Counted from the first letter of the stretch, positions 8,321 to 18,523 are shown. The stretch is DNA of 64,000 bases from Mucilaginibacter saanensis (GCF_014200575.1 NZ_JACHBZ010000017.1:67488-131487); one strand, 5' to 3'. Notes: a model not told the origin generated them from the letters alone. Program-made: numbers and translations.

Positions 8321-8785
8321 TTAAAACGCCCTGAATAATGGCCTGCTTATTAATGGTGAAAATGACCAGGGGATAGAGCTTAGAATAACCAGCAAAGCTA
8401 CGGTAAACCATATAGCCATGGTTTTAAACTTTTCTGCATCTGCAGTTTTCCGTTTTGCCTTTGCCGAACCAATTTCAATTAAAATAATAGCAGTAAGCAT
8501 CATGGTTACGTGTTCCATTCCAAAAAACCTGATCTGCCGTTCATGAACGGCCCTGTGGAAATTGTGCAGAAAGTAATTAACTATTGGACTAATAAAATAT
8601 AACCACAGTCCCAGCACCAATTGAACATGTGCAATGTTTACGGTAACGTTCCTGATTGTATTATCAAACTTAGAAAAAGGCTTATTGAGCAGCCACCCGG
8701 AATAAGCCCTGTAAATAGCAAAAAGCAAGCTCCCTAATACAAACCACCTTATTAATGAATGCAATGCTAATATTATGGGATACAT
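8321..8785 (-). CDS. Four-helix membrane protein, cytochrome b-like
   Basis: The 154-residue protein has four hydrophobic helices (about residues 5-27, 45-68, 88-105, 125-143). His residues lie in or near helices (H9 in LALHSLIRW, one in NIAHVQLVLG, one in GMEHVTMM), a pattern seen in small b-type cytochrome-like proteins of Bacteroidota. There is no signal peptide beyond the first helix. It is a single gene convergent with the DeoR-type regulator. Heme binding is inferred only from the His placement; it may be an unrelated membrane protein. Confidence 0.6.
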   Translation of the reverse strand: MYPIILALHSLIRWFVLGSLLFAIYRAYSGWLLNKPFSKFDNTIRNVTVNIAHVQLVLGLWLYFISPIVNYFLHNFHRAVHERQIRFFGMEHVTMMLTAIILIEIGSAKAKRKTADAEKFKTMAIWFTVALLVILSSIPWSFSPLISRPLFRAF

Positions 8786-9174
8786 GTTATAATATTTAAA
8801 AAACTAATTATTCCGCGATAAAATACCGGGCCAAAATTAGGCAACAGCCGGGCCTTTAAAAAAATATAATTTACCAAAGTTGCAGTGTTTTAATTGAGCG
8901 CAGCATTTAATCCGAAATAAAACCCACAAACAAATATCCAATTAGCCGAAGTTATTAAACCATAACGCTGCTATCCTATCAGCAAACCTCTATCACGGGC
9001 CTCCCGGCATCCTAAAAGCCAATTTTTTTCCGATTTAAGAAATAACAAAAAATTAACCCTGGGATAATATAGGGTGATTCTTTTTGTGCGCATGCAATAT
9101 CCGCCCGTATATCTTAGGCCGAAGCATACTGTAACAAAATATGATAACGGGCTGCGAATTGATCAATCTTACTT
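8786..9174. other. 389-bp intergenic region between divergent genes
   Basis: No gene is seen on either strand. Near the right end, TTTG at 9083-9086 and TATATCTT at 9108-9115 (21 bp apart) could be a weak promoter for the gene at 9175; the match to TAnnTTTG is only partial. The rest is A+T-rich without obvious repeats. Confidence 0.4.
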
Positions 9175-10044
9175 ATGAAAATATTAATATTCACCGTAAA
9201 TATCCTGATAGCCACACTTCTTTTTACACCCGATATCCGTATGGATATAAAGAAGGAAACCACCATTGATTCATTAGGGGCATGCCAGGGAATATCATAC
9301 CAACATGGAAAAGCCTTTTTATATGGCGACCGTGAAGCAGGCATGATCAGGCAGTTTTCCTTTAACAAGGATACGCTGGTATATGACCGTCGGCAGTGTA
9401 AGTTAACCGTTGATGATAAAAACGTGATCAATCACCCCACGGGCCTGGCTTATCATGGTTCGCAGCCTGTTTTTATGGGCAATTCTGTAAAACCGGATCA
9501 TCCGGGCGGTTCCTGGAAAGCTATGATCTACTACATTAACTGGAATGGTTTATGGAAAACCGGCACCCTTGACGGAAACCTGATAAAAACAATTGAAGAT
9601 GATGCCTGCATACAAGGCACACGCCCCGAATATGTAAGTTATAAATACAAGTGGTATGTAGCCACTGCCGACTATGGCAATCATGGCAACGAAGTGCGTT
9701 TATATGACCCGGAACGTTTGAAAAATTGCTCGAAAACCAGTGAAGCAGGCGTGCTGTATAAAAAATTCACCTGTACACCGTGGGTGCAAAATTTATACTA
9801 CATGGCAGATAAGGGCATATTGGTGTTGATCCAGAATCAGACCGAAGGCCGTAAATGGCAATTTACCTATGTTGACCTGGAAAAATCTATAGAAACAGGC
9901 CAGCAGCAGGTGATTAAAGTAGTTGATGTTAATGAAAGGAATGATGAACTGGAAGGCTTTGCATTTACAGGCAATGCCCAAAAAGGTATAGCAGTAACAT
10001 CATCACGAAAAAACAATGTAAACTATATGAATATTGGCTGGTAA
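9175..10044 (+). CDS. Exported protein of unknown function, possibly beta-propeller
   Basis: The 289-residue protein has an N-terminal signal-like segment (MKILIFTVNILIATLLF) and then a strand-rich body with repeated GLAYHGSQPVFMGNS and EYVSYKYKWYVATADYG patterns. These resemble blades of secreted beta-propellers that read out stored values, but no family is recognised. It contains three Cys in the mature part (QGTRPE region and NCSKT, FTCTP). It stands alone 92 bp before the ECF sigma gene in the same direction, behind its own long upstream region, so membership of the SusCD locus is uncertain. Confidence 0.55.
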   Translation: MKILIFTVNILIATLLFTPDIRMDIKKETTIDSLGACQGISYQHGKAFLYGDREAGMIRQFSFNKDTLVYDRRQCKLTVDDKNVINHPTGLAYHGSQPVFMGNSVKPDHPGGSWKAMIYYINWNGLWKTGTLDGNLIKTIEDDACIQGTRPEYVSYKYKWYVATADYGNHGNEVRLYDPERLKNCSKTSEAGVLYKKFTCTPWVQNLYYMADKGILVLIQNQTEGRKWQFTYVDLEKSIETGQQQVIKVVDVNERNDELEGFAFTGNAQKGIAVTSSRKNNVNYMNIGW

Positions 10045-10105
10045 TACGGCTCGTAATCTATTGGTTTGTTAATACAAACTTTATAATTGGGCTATAACCA
10101 CTTGT

Positions 10106-10113
10106 TAACTTTG
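10106..10113 (+). promoter_or_regulatory. Candidate -7 element (TAACTTTG) of the ECF sigma gene
   Basis: TAACTTTG matches TAnnTTTG exactly and lies 23 bp before the ATG at 10137. The -33 box is weak (ATTG at 10086-10089, spacer 16 bp). Confidence 0.4.
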
Positions 10114-10136
10114 GCAAGTTTATCGGGGGCAAATCA

Positions 10137-10751
10137 ATGGTATATATAAATTTGTCAGAACAGTTGCTGCTAACCAAATGCAGCCATGGGGACGCCGCTG
10201 CTTTTAAGGAGCTTTATCATCGCTATAAAGAATTTGTTTTTAATGTAGTTTATTCAAGGCTTACCAGTACAGAAGATGCAAGGGATGTTACACAGGATAT
10301 TTTTATAACCCTGTGGACAAACCGTGAGCAATTACAGCACATTAAAGATTTTAAAATATACTTGTTTGTTTTTAGCCGTAACCAGGTAGTATCTGCCTAC
10401 CGGAAAAAAAATATCCGGATCAAAGGCGAAAACTATCTGATTGAGGAAATTGAACAAATGGCTCACTCCGCCGAAGAATACAGGTTTGCCCGTGAACTTA
10501 CCGGGCGTATAGATCATTTAGTAGGGCAACTCCCTGCAACCATGCGCTCCTGTTACCACATGAGTAAAAACGAGGGCAAGAAAAACGGCGAAATTGCCGA
10601 CATCCTCCATATATCAGAAAAAACGGTCCGCAACAATGTATCTGAGGCTTTAAAACGGCTTAAATTAAATTTGCGGAGCAGCCATCCCGAGCTTCTGCTA
10701 TTTATCATCATCACCTTTCAGTCTGTTTTAACCAGCATTGGTAAAAAGTAA
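10137..10751 (+). CDS. ECF-type RNA polymerase sigma factor (FecI-like)
   Basis: Region 2 is AFKELYHRYKEFVFNVVYSRL and DARDVTQDIFITLWTNRE (residues about 20-65); region 4 is the helix-turn-helix KKNGEIADILHISEKTVRNNVSEALKRLK (about 145-175). At 204 residues it is the normal length for Bacteroidota SusCD-linked ECF factors, including a hydrophobic C-terminal tail (LLLFIIITFQSVL). It would redirect RNA polymerase to the downstream susCD-like operon when the outer membrane receptor signals through the FecR-type protein encoded 68 bp downstream. Confidence 0.93.
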   Translation: MVYINLSEQLLLTKCSHGDAAAFKELYHRYKEFVFNVVYSRLTSTEDARDVTQDIFITLWTNREQLQHIKDFKIYLFVFSRNQVVSAYRKKNIRIKGENYLIEEIEQMAHSAEEYRFARELTGRIDHLVGQLPATMRSCYHMSKNEGKKNGEIADILHISEKTVRNNVSEALKRLKLNLRSSHPELLLFIIITFQSVLTSIGKK

Positions 10752-10819
10752 CAATTTGTTAACCTTTTCTTAAAGGACAAATGGCCTTTACACACGAGCT
10801 GTATTAAAAGCACCTCATA

Positions 10820-11800
10820 GTGGACAATAGGGTTAAAAAATTATTCGGACGGTATCAATCAGAACAGGCAAACGATCAGGAACGTAAAATAGTTGAAGAC
10901 TGGTTTGCCGGTTTTGAAAAGGCACCTGCCGAAGAACTAAGCCAAAAAGAAAAGACCGCGTTGTTTTCTACAATGGACCAAGAGATAGACCGGCTGCTTT
11001 TGCCAAAGCAACCCCGTAATTTATTTCATCACGGATGGTTATACGCAGCCGCAGTAATACTGGTTTCGTTTGGTATAGTATTGTTCAGATACTATCAGAC
11101 GGCTGATCAGGAGAACGCCACCATTACCTACAGTACCATTGCAGCACCCAAAGGCACAAAAAAACAACTGACACTGCCCGACGGTACTTTTATCAGTCTT
11201 AACTCGGGTTCCAGTATCCGTATTGCTTCAAATTTTGGGGTTAAAACCCGGGAGATTTCACTTTCAGGAGAGGCATTCTTTACAGTTAAGCATAACGCTG
11301 CAAAACCTTTCGCCATTCATTCAGGCAAATTGCTCATTACTGACCTGGGGACCGAATTTGATGTAAAGGCCTATCCGGAGGACCGGCAAATACGTGTAGC
11401 CGTTGAAAGCGGGAAGGTAAAGGTGGAAAAAAACAATACCAATAGTAAACCTGAAATGTTTGCCGAGGCAATAACCCACAATCAGCAGCTGGTATATAAC
11501 GAACAAAGCAACAGGCATGAGCTTAGCCAGGTTCAAACATCCAATTTAATTGCCTGGCAACAAAACAAACTCTGTTTTGATAATGCCTCTATTGATGAAA
11601 TTGCCCATACCCTTGACCGGTGGTATAATGTAACCGTAAAGCTTGAAAGTAACAAAGCGTGCAGGCATTACACGGTTAGCTTTAATAATGAGCCCCTTGA
11701 TCATGTATTAAATGTACTAAGCCAGCTCACAGGCTTAAGCTACCAGATCAGCAACAAGGTTGTATTAATTAATCTCAAAAACTGTAAAAGCATGAAATAA
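10820..11800 (+). CDS. FecR-family anti-sigma factor
   Basis: The 326-residue protein has a cytoplasmic N-terminus, one transmembrane helix (about residues 72-90, LYAAAVILVSFGIVLF), a FecR domain (TIAAPKGTKKQLTLPDGTFISLNSGSSI to VAVESGKVKVEKN) and a C-terminal DUF4974 secretin-like domain (CFDNASIDEIAHTLDRWYNVTVKLE). The start is a GTG at 10820; no better ATG keeps the N-terminal ERYQSEQ-like helix. It would hold the upstream sigma factor until the STN domain of the neighbouring receptor signals substrate. Confidence 0.92.
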   Translation: MDNRVKKLFGRYQSEQANDQERKIVEDWFAGFEKAPAEELSQKEKTALFSTMDQEIDRLLLPKQPRNLFHHGWLYAAAVILVSFGIVLFRYYQTADQENATITYSTIAAPKGTKKQLTLPDGTFISLNSGSSIRIASNFGVKTREISLSGEAFFTVKHNAAKPFAIHSGKLLITDLGTEFDVKAYPEDRQIRVAVESGKVKVEKNNTNSKPEMFAEAITHNQQLVYNEQSNRHELSQVQTSNLIAWQQNKLCFDNASIDEIAHTLDRWYNVTVKLESNKACRHYTVSFNNEPLDHVLNVLSQLTGLSYQISNKVVLINLKNCKSMK

Positions 11801-11815
11801 CAGTCAATTTATTAA

Positions 11816-11843
11816 AACAGGGAACGCTTCACCATCCCCTGTT
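11816..11843 (+). other. Hairpin in the leader of the first susC-like gene
   Basis: AACAGGG (11816-11822) and CCCTGTT (11837-11843) form a 7-bp stem 66 bp before the ATG. There is no T-run, so it is not a standard terminator; it may tune readthrough or mRNA stability between the anti-sigma and receptor genes. Confidence 0.4.
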
Positions 11844-11909
11844 AGAGCAAGGTGCTAAAGTAGCAACTGCGTTAAAAACGATTTTACAATCATTAAAAAT
11901 TCTTCTAAA

Positions 11910-14900
11910 ATGCAAATTTTTTATCGAATCAGTTCTTCATTTCATTTAATAAAGAGGTTTACATCAGTAATACTTCATCCTATGCTTGTGATAGTATTAT
12001 TATTACAAATGGGAATCCCTGCCTTTGCGGCCGATGGGCAAACTATTAACAACACCCGTATATCATTTATGGCTGATAACCTTACACTTAAGGATGTTTT
12101 TGCCATCATCGAACAAAAAACAGATTTCATTATAGGCTATGATAACACTGTTGATATTAAAAAACACATATCACTTCGTGTCAGCAATCAAACTATAAGC
12201 GAGGTACTAAAACAACTGTTAAAAAACTACAAGGGAACAATTAGCCAGGTGGATGATCATCATGTGGTGATCCGGGTAGAAAAAAACCTTTTGAATCTGA
12301 AAAACCTTTCGCAGGCAGACCAGAGCACCATAAAAATTACAGGTACTGTGGTTGATGAAAAAGGCTTACCATTACCAGGCGTAAGCGTTTATGAAAAAAA
12401 ATCACATAAAGGAACAGCTACCGATATCAATGGTAAATTTAATATTACTGTTGAGCCCGGCGCAACGCTGGTTTTCGCCTTTATAGGTTATGCCGATCAG
12501 GAGATTGCAACCGGTAACCAAACCGAAATAAATATTAAGCTAAAACCTTCTACCAATATTTTGAACGAGGTTGTGGCCATTGGTTACCAAACTGTACGTA
12601 AAAGTGATTTTACCGGCGCCATTGCCAGCGTTAAATCAGAAGAGCTGAATTTAACCGCACCAACAGTTGGGCAGGCCTTAGTGGGTAAGGTAGCCGGTGT
12701 GCAGGTTTCGCAGGTAACAGGTGCGCCTTACGGAACCACCAAAATTGCGGTACGCGGTGTTGGCTCCATTAACGCCAGTTCCGATCCGCTGTATGTAATT
12801 GATGGTTATGCCGCAGGTAATGATTTATTTATCAATCCTGACGATATTGAATCGATAGATATATTAAAGGATGCGGCATCGGCCGCCATTTACGGATCAA
12901 GAGCTGCGGGTGGTGTAGTATTAATTACCACCAAGCATGGTTCAAAAACCAACAGTAAAGGCAAGTTTGAATATGATTACCAGGCCGGGATTAACCAGAT
13001 GGCCAAAAAGGTTGATCTATTAAATTCTGACCAGTTTGCACAATTGGTAATTGACGGTCGTAATGACTCATACCATGATCTTTGGATTACTACGGGCCAT
13101 ACCTGGAACGACGGCATGTATTCAGATAACAATGCAACACGTATTGCAAATGTAGGTAACGCCAGTTCAGTAAGTATCCCCCCTTCATTGTACAACTTTC
13201 AATCGCAAACACTCATTCACCAAACCGTTAATACCGACTGGCAAAATGAATTGTACCGCAATGCTTTAACGCAAAGCCACAACCTGTCATTCACCGGTAA
13301 CTCTAATGGTACCAGCTATTATTTTAGTACCGGCTACCAGGATCAGCCAGGTATTATGCTGGGTACCGGACAGAAAAAAATTAACCTGCGGGCCAACGTA
13401 GACGGTCAGATAGGCAAAAAACTTAAAGTAGGGGCCAACATCGCATTTACTCAAAACACCAACCAGGAAACACAGGATGGCCGTTGGGACCATAGCCCCG
13501 CATTTGGCGCATTGATCTATATGCCGTTCTTTCCTGCTTATAACCCTGATGGCAGTATTGCCACCAATGTGGCTGCTTCCCAATCAACGGCTTATGGCTA
13601 CCAGTCAATTGAAAACCCGATTGCGACAGCCACGCTGATCAAGATAAACCGTATAGGCGACCGCGCAACCTATAACGCCCATGCCAACTATACCATTTTA
13701 AATGGCTTTACATTTAATGCCAATTTAGGCATGCAAACCTACGCGGAGAATTATAACTATTACCTGCCTACCAGCATTAGTAACGGCGCCAACCCTCCTT
13801 ATTCGTCACAGTCTGTACAGGCAGCAAAAGCCATCAGGCAAACTATTGACTATCGTGACCAATTAGGTGAGTTTACCCTGAACTATACTAAACAGTTAGG
13901 TAAAAATCACTTTGATGGCTTGCTTGGTTACACTGCTCAAAAAACTACTAACAATGTGCTCACCTTGCAGGGCACAGGCTTTCAGAATGACAATGTACCT
14001 AATATAACAGGTGCCGCTCCAAGTCAAATAACATTAATTACGCCTACCAGCGGTTATATAGAAGGTGTACAGCCAACCGGCGATGATACGTTTACATTGC
14101 TGTCATACCTGGCCAGGGTAAATTATAATTATAACAGTAAATATTTCCTGTCGGCCTCATTTCGTACAGATGGTTCTTCACGTTTTGGCCCAAGCAACAG
14201 GTATGCATCGTTCCCTTCGGTATCTGCCGGCTGGAACCTGTCTGACGAGTCATTTTACCACAACTGGCTTGGCGATCAGTCAACCGTTAAATTACGTGCA
14301 AGCTGGGGTTTAAGTGGTAACAACAACATTGGTAATTATGGCTGGCAACAAACGTACAATTCACCATCAAGTGCGGTGTTTGGTACAGGAGCATTATCTC
14401 CGGCGCTTACTGCGGGTAATATTACCGACAAAAATTTAGGTTGGGAAACTACTTCTCAGTACAACTTCGGTGCTGATTTGGGCTTGCTTAAAGGCCGCCT
14501 TTTCATTATTGCCAATTATTATTTGAGCCACTCTTATAATTTATTGTTTAAAGAACCATTATCTGCTATTTCAGGAAGCCCAACCATCCTTACCAATTTA
14601 GGAGCCGATTCAAAAGTAAGCAACAAAGGGTTTGACTTTCAGATTGACGGTAAGGCAATTGCCCAAAAGGATTTCACCTTAAATTTAAGCGGTAATATCT
14701 CCATAAACCGTAACAAGGTAATCAGCCTGAGCGGTAACAACACCATCATCAGCGCCGGTGCCGAGCGTTCATACTTAACCAGTATTACACAGGCCGGCCA
14801 GCCTATAGGTATGTTTTATGGCTACCAGGTAGGAGGCATAGTTACCCAGGCCGATCTGGCTAACATAGCTGCTGATAAAGCAAACTACAACTCAACTACG

Positions 14901-15581
14901 CACTCTTATCCGGCAGGTTATAAAATTAAAGGGCCACCAATCTCTACGTTTTCAACCACACCATTACAAGCGGGCGATCTTTATTTTAAAGATGTTAACG
15001 GCGATGGCGTAATTAACAGTAAAGACGCGGGTGTTATCGGCAATCCATATCCAAAATTCACTTATGGCTTTGCTATAAACGCAACCTACAAAGGTTTCTT
15101 TTTTAGTTCGGCATTTGCAGGTTCATACGGAAACCAGGTACTTGACGGGCAAGATTATTACCTGTATAACATGGAGGGTTCAGGTAATCAATACGAAGAT
15201 GTTGCCAACCGTTACCGTAATGCCAGTGATCCGGGCAATGGAACTGTTTACCGTGCGTCACGTGGCAGCACCCAAAGTAACAGTACCAGGTTATCAACCT
15301 TTTACTTACAAAGCGGCTCTTTCCTGAGAAACACCAATACCACAATTGGCTATACCGTTAAATCTGATTATATAACCCGTAACCTGGGTATATCCGGTCT
15401 TAAAATATATGGCGCTATCAACAATGGCTTCACCATTACCAAATACAAAGGCTATAACCCAGAGGTTAACTACAATTACACCTTTGGCGGTTCGCAGGGT
15501 GCTAATCTTTCACCTGGTATTGATTATGGTGTGTATCCACTGGTACGTTCATACAACCTGGGTGTTAAAGCAACTTTTTAA
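11910..15581 (+). CDS. SusC/RagA-type TonB-linked outer membrane receptor with STN domain
   Basis: This 1223-residue protein starts with a signal peptide (cleavage near AFAADGQ), then an STN domain (about 50-125, LTLKDVFAIIEQKTDFIIGYD), a carboxypeptidase-like/CNA repeat (KITGTVVDEKGLPLPGVSVYEKKSHKGTATDINGKF), a plug with VAIGYQTVRKSDFTGAI and DPLYVIDGY, and a long barrel. SusC proteins import oligosaccharides or peptides with a SusD lid using TonB energy. The STN domain indicates that it also signals to the FecR/ECF pair just upstream. The substrate cannot be told because no glycosidase is encoded nearby on this strand. Confidence 0.95.
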   Translation: MQIFYRISSSFHLIKRFTSVILHPMLVIVLLLQMGIPAFAADGQTINNTRISFMADNLTLKDVFAIIEQKTDFIIGYDNTVDIKKHISLRVSNQTISEVLKQLLKNYKGTISQVDDHHVVIRVEKNLLNLKNLSQADQSTIKITGTVVDEKGLPLPGVSVYEKKSHKGTATDINGKFNITVEPGATLVFAFIGYADQEIATGNQTEINIKLKPSTNILNEVVAIGYQTVRKSDFTGAIASVKSEELNLTAPTVGQALVGKVAGVQVSQVTGAPYGTTKIAVRGVGSINASSDPLYVIDGYAAGNDLFINPDDIESIDILKDAASAAIYGSRAAGGVVLITTKHGSKTNSKGKFEYDYQAGINQMAKKVDLLNSDQFAQLVIDGRNDSYHDLWITTGHTWNDGMYSDNNATRIANVGNASSVSIPPSLYNFQSQTLIHQTVNTDWQNELYRNALTQSHNLSFTGNSNGTSYYFSTGYQDQPGIMLGTGQKKINLRANVDGQIGKKLKVGANIAFTQNTNQETQDGRWDHSPAFGALIYMPFFPAYNPDGSIATNVAASQSTAYGYQSIENPIATATLIKINRIGDRATYNAHANYTILNGFTFNANLGMQTYAENYNYYLPTSISNGANPPYSSQSVQAAKAIRQTIDYRDQLGEFTLNYTKQLGKNHFDGLLGYTAQKTTNNVLTLQGTGFQNDNVPNITGAAPSQITLITPTSGYIEGVQPTGDDTFTLLSYLARVNYNYNSKYFLSASFRTDGSSRFGPSNRYASFPSVSAGWNLSDESFYHNWLGDQSTVKLRASWGLSGNNNIGNYGWQQTYNSPSSAVFGTGALSPALTAGNITDKNLGWETTSQYNFGADLGLLKGRLFIIANYYLSHSYNLLFKEPLSAISGSPTILTNLGADSKVSNKGFDFQIDGKAIAQKDFTLNLSGNISINRNKVISLSGNNTIISAGAERSYLTSITQAGQPIGMFYGYQVGGIVTQADLANIAADKANYNSTTHSYPAGYKIKGPPISTFSTTPLQAGDLYFKDVNGDGVINSKDAGVIGNPYPKFTYGFAINATYKGFFFSSAFAGSYGNQVLDGQDYYLYNMEGSGNQYEDVANRYRNASDPGNGTVYRASRGSTQSNSTRLSTFYLQSGSFLRNTNTTIGYTVKSDYITRNLGISGLKIYGAINNGFTITKYKGYNPEVNYNYTFGGSQGANLSPGIDYGVYPLVRSYNLGVKATF

Positions 15582-15605
15582 TTAAAAAAACTAATTCTGA
15601 GTCAA

Positions 15606-17138
15606 ATGAAGAATATCAATATAAAATTAGTGTGCCTGGTAGCATTACTGGCGCTGGGCTCCTGCAAAAAGGATTTCCTGCAGCAAACTAATCCTGACGC
15701 TAATACCATAACCAACGCTTTCAGAACCGAAAATGATGTATTATTAGCCGTTAACGGCTGCTACGCATTATTAAGAAGCGGCAATACCATTGGCGAAGGC
15801 AGTGACCTGTGGACTGATCAGCGTTCTGACGATACCGGAACTAATGACAATCAATCAAACGCGGGCGAACCGTTTGCCTTCAACAACTTCTCATTAATAC
15901 CTACCAACAGCTATTTATATACGCATTGGCAAAACATGTACAATGTTATATCAAACTGTAATATTGTATTGTCAAATATTGACAAGGTAACTTTTGCCAA
16001 GCCTGCAACCAAACAGCAATATAAAGCCGAAGCCGAGTTTATACGCGCCCTGATCTATTTCCATATGGTACGTGAATGGGGCGATGTACCACTGGTTACT
16101 AAACAACTTACCAGTACTGCAGATGTTACTGCAAATACCTTCCGCTCGCCACAGGCAGCCGTGTACGCCCAGATAGTAACCGACTTAAAAGATGCTGTAA
16201 ACAGCCCGCTGCCTGCTACCCAGGCTGCAGGTACCATAGGCCGCATTTCATTGGCAGCTGCAAATACCTTGTTAGGGCAAGTATATTTAACAATGGCCAC
16301 CACGTTGGATGCTGCTAACAAAACAGCTAATCTGAACAGTGCGTTAACAAGCCTTACAGCGGCTTACAACGCTAAAACGTTCGCTAACTTATCGGATATT
16401 CCTTATACCGATATATTTGATGTGACCAAGAAATCTACCTGTCCGGAACTGATCTGGCAAATAGTGAACATACAGGGCGATCCAATTTACAGCTCAAGCA
16501 TAGCCGCAAATAATCAGGCAAAAGGCGAAACCATCAACTCTCAAAAATCATCAACCAGTGTGGGTAATAACGTAACGCATGATCTGGTAAATGACTATGA
16601 GGCCAATGATCCGCGCATGGCATTCTCTATTAAATATGCCAATGACGCAACGGTTAAGGATTGGTTTGTAACCAAATTCAGGGATGCAAGTTCTGGCGCC
16701 GGCAAAAACGGTTACGGTGGTAACGACTGGATATTAATGCGCTATGCCGACGTTATCCTGATGCTTGCCGAAGTAAATATGAATCTGGGTAATAATACTG
16801 CGGCTATCCAGTATATTGATATGGTACGTGCCAGAGCCGGTATGCCCGCTTATGAGGTGTCGTCACTTGATCCTGTTTACAGCTCAAAATACCCAAGCCT
16901 TAAACTGGCCATATTGCATGAAAGACGCGTGGAACTGGCTTTTGAGCATCACCGCTTATTTGACTTGCTAAGAACCTTTACCACCGACGAACTGGTGGCC
17001 TATTTCCACAGTAAAAATCAGGCAGATTTTGGTTCGGCGTTGTTATCAAACTTTACAACTAAAGACAGGTTTTACCCAATCCCTTTTAACGAAACAAAAT
17101 TAGACCCTATAAAAATGTATCAAAATCCGGGGTATTAA
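15606..17138 (+). CDS. SusD/RagB-type outer membrane lipoprotein
   Basis: The signal peptide ends in LALGSC followed by KKDFLQQTNPD, a typical SusD start, so the protein is a surface lipoprotein. The RagB/SusD features are the N-terminal NGCYALLRSG, the helical TPR-like core (AEAEFIRALIYFHMVREWGDVPLVT), the late ILMRYADVILMLAEVNMNLGN and VRARAGMP, and the C-terminal LDPIKMYQNPGY. It forms the ligand-binding lid of the SusC channel encoded 24 bp upstream. Confidence 0.95.
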   Translation: MKNINIKLVCLVALLALGSCKKDFLQQTNPDANTITNAFRTENDVLLAVNGCYALLRSGNTIGEGSDLWTDQRSDDTGTNDNQSNAGEPFAFNNFSLIPTNSYLYTHWQNMYNVISNCNIVLSNIDKVTFAKPATKQQYKAEAEFIRALIYFHMVREWGDVPLVTKQLTSTADVTANTFRSPQAAVYAQIVTDLKDAVNSPLPATQAAGTIGRISLAAANTLLGQVYLTMATTLDAANKTANLNSALTSLTAAYNAKTFANLSDIPYTDIFDVTKKSTCPELIWQIVNIQGDPIYSSSIAANNQAKGETINSQKSSTSVGNNVTHDLVNDYEANDPRMAFSIKYANDATVKDWFVTKFRDASSGAGKNGYGGNDWILMRYADVILMLAEVNMNLGNNTAAIQYIDMVRARAGMPAYEVSSLDPVYSSKYPSLKLAILHERRVELAFEHHRLFDLLRTFTTDELVAYFHSKNQADFGSALLSNFTTKDRFYPIPFNETKLDPIKMYQNPGY

Positions 17139-17171
17139 TGATCGTTTTTAATGAATTTTAACACATTTTAC

Positions 17172-18467
17172 ATGAAAAACATCAAAAAAAGGCCCTGTTT
17201 TTATCCCATCTTGGCTATTGTATTGACGTTGATAAGCGTTAATACCATGGCACAGGTAAAGCAGGGAGCAGGCTATGATAAAAGCTATCATTTTCTGCAT
17301 TCGGGTAATTTAGTTGCCGACAAGGATTTTTACCTGCTTACGGTTATTGATCAGTCGCCGGCAGTAAAAAAGCTAATTAGTAACGATGCTTATTTTAAGC
17401 AATTATACAATACCCGGTTAACATTATTAAAAAGCCATGTTGCAGATACCTGCACCACACCACTGTCAATGGTTGGCGGTTTCAGGTATACCTGCGCCGA
17501 CTCATTACAGCTTGCCGAAAATATGCTTACCCTGTATAAGGCTCACCAGGCAGATTTTGATCAGTTCATCGATCATCATTTGCGGCCATCTGACTATTAC
17601 CAGCGTTTTGTTAACCTGAACAATGCCAACCTGCTTTTAAAAGCATGGAGCCAGTATGTATATGGTATTAACTATATCATTGATCAGTTTGGTTTAGGCA
17701 AAAAAATGCGGTATCCGCGTATTGACTCGGCCAGTTATGTAGTAAACAGCCGTTACTATCGTATGGTGATGAAAGATATGTTTGCCTTGCTTGACGAGCA
17801 AACAGATGGCATCAAGAGTTTTTATCAGCCATCACTGGCGGTAGCTATGCAACTGATGGACGCCAATGACCGCGACGAGCCCGCGCGTTTTGAGCCAATG
17901 GAACAAAGGGATAACAAAAAGGCATTTGACCGCATAAAGCAGGTACAATGGAGCAAATATCCCTATGCTACCATCGTTATACCCGGTAATGGCCCTGAAC
18001 TGTTCACCACCCCGATAAGCCCGGATAACAAGATCCATTGCGATGTGGCAGCCATGCGTTACCTGAAAGGCTGGGCGCCTTTCATTATTGTGAGCGGAGG
18101 GTATTGCTACCCGTTCCGCGGCCCGTATTGCGAGGCTATCGAAATGAAAAAGTACCTGATGCAAAAATTTCATATTGCAGATGATGCTATTATTATTGAT
18201 CCGCATGCACGCCATACCACTACCAATATCAGAAATGCCGACAGGTTAATGATCAGGTATGGTATTCCGCTGGATAAGCCTTCGGTTTTTGTGACCAGCA
18301 AAAGTCAGCATGATAGCGTAGCTAAGGATGCTTTTGATACCCGTAATCAGCATGAACTGGGTTATCTGCCTTACCGCGATAAAAAAAGCATCTCCAACCA
18401 TGATATCGTTTTTTACCCAGTACTGGAAAGCCTGCACATGGACCCGCTTGATCCGCTTGATCCATAG
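17172..18467 (+). CDS. Exported YdcF/SanA/ElyC-type (DUF218) protein
   Basis: A signal peptide (MKNIKKRPC to SVNTMAQ) supports the ATG at 17172; an upstream in-frame ATG at 17151 would add seven residues. The C-terminal half is a DUF218 domain: YATIVIPGNGPE, FIIVSGGYCYPF, EAIEMKKYLMQ and the conserved acidic/arginine part ARHTTTNIRNADRLMI. The N-terminal 230 residues are helical and match nothing recognised. Relatives act on envelope or vancomycin-type resistance, mechanism unclear. It is the last gene of the first SusCD locus, 33 bp after the susD-like gene. The protein ends in a short DPLDPLDP repeat. Confidence 0.8.
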   Translation: MKNIKKRPCFYPILAIVLTLISVNTMAQVKQGAGYDKSYHFLHSGNLVADKDFYLLTVIDQSPAVKKLISNDAYFKQLYNTRLTLLKSHVADTCTTPLSMVGGFRYTCADSLQLAENMLTLYKAHQADFDQFIDHHLRPSDYYQRFVNLNNANLLLKAWSQYVYGINYIIDQFGLGKKMRYPRIDSASYVVNSRYYRMVMKDMFALLDEQTDGIKSFYQPSLAVAMQLMDANDRDEPARFEPMEQRDNKKAFDRIKQVQWSKYPYATIVIPGNGPELFTTPISPDNKIHCDVAAMRYLKGWAPFIIVSGGYCYPFRGPYCEAIEMKKYLMQKFHIADDAIIIDPHARHTTTNIRNADRLMIRYGIPLDKPSVFVTSKSQHDSVAKDAFDTRNQHELGYLPYRDKKSISNHDIVFYPVLESLHMDPLDPLDP

Positions 18468-18523
18468 GCCATATTCTTAAAAAAGTTCATTATTGGATTT
18501 TATATCCAGAATATGATAACAAT

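Noticed and set aside
18435..18464. Tandem repeat encoding DPLDPLDP at the end of the DUF218 gene
   Set aside because: Only two and a half units of 9 bp; too short to support a functional repeat or a CRISPR-like structure.
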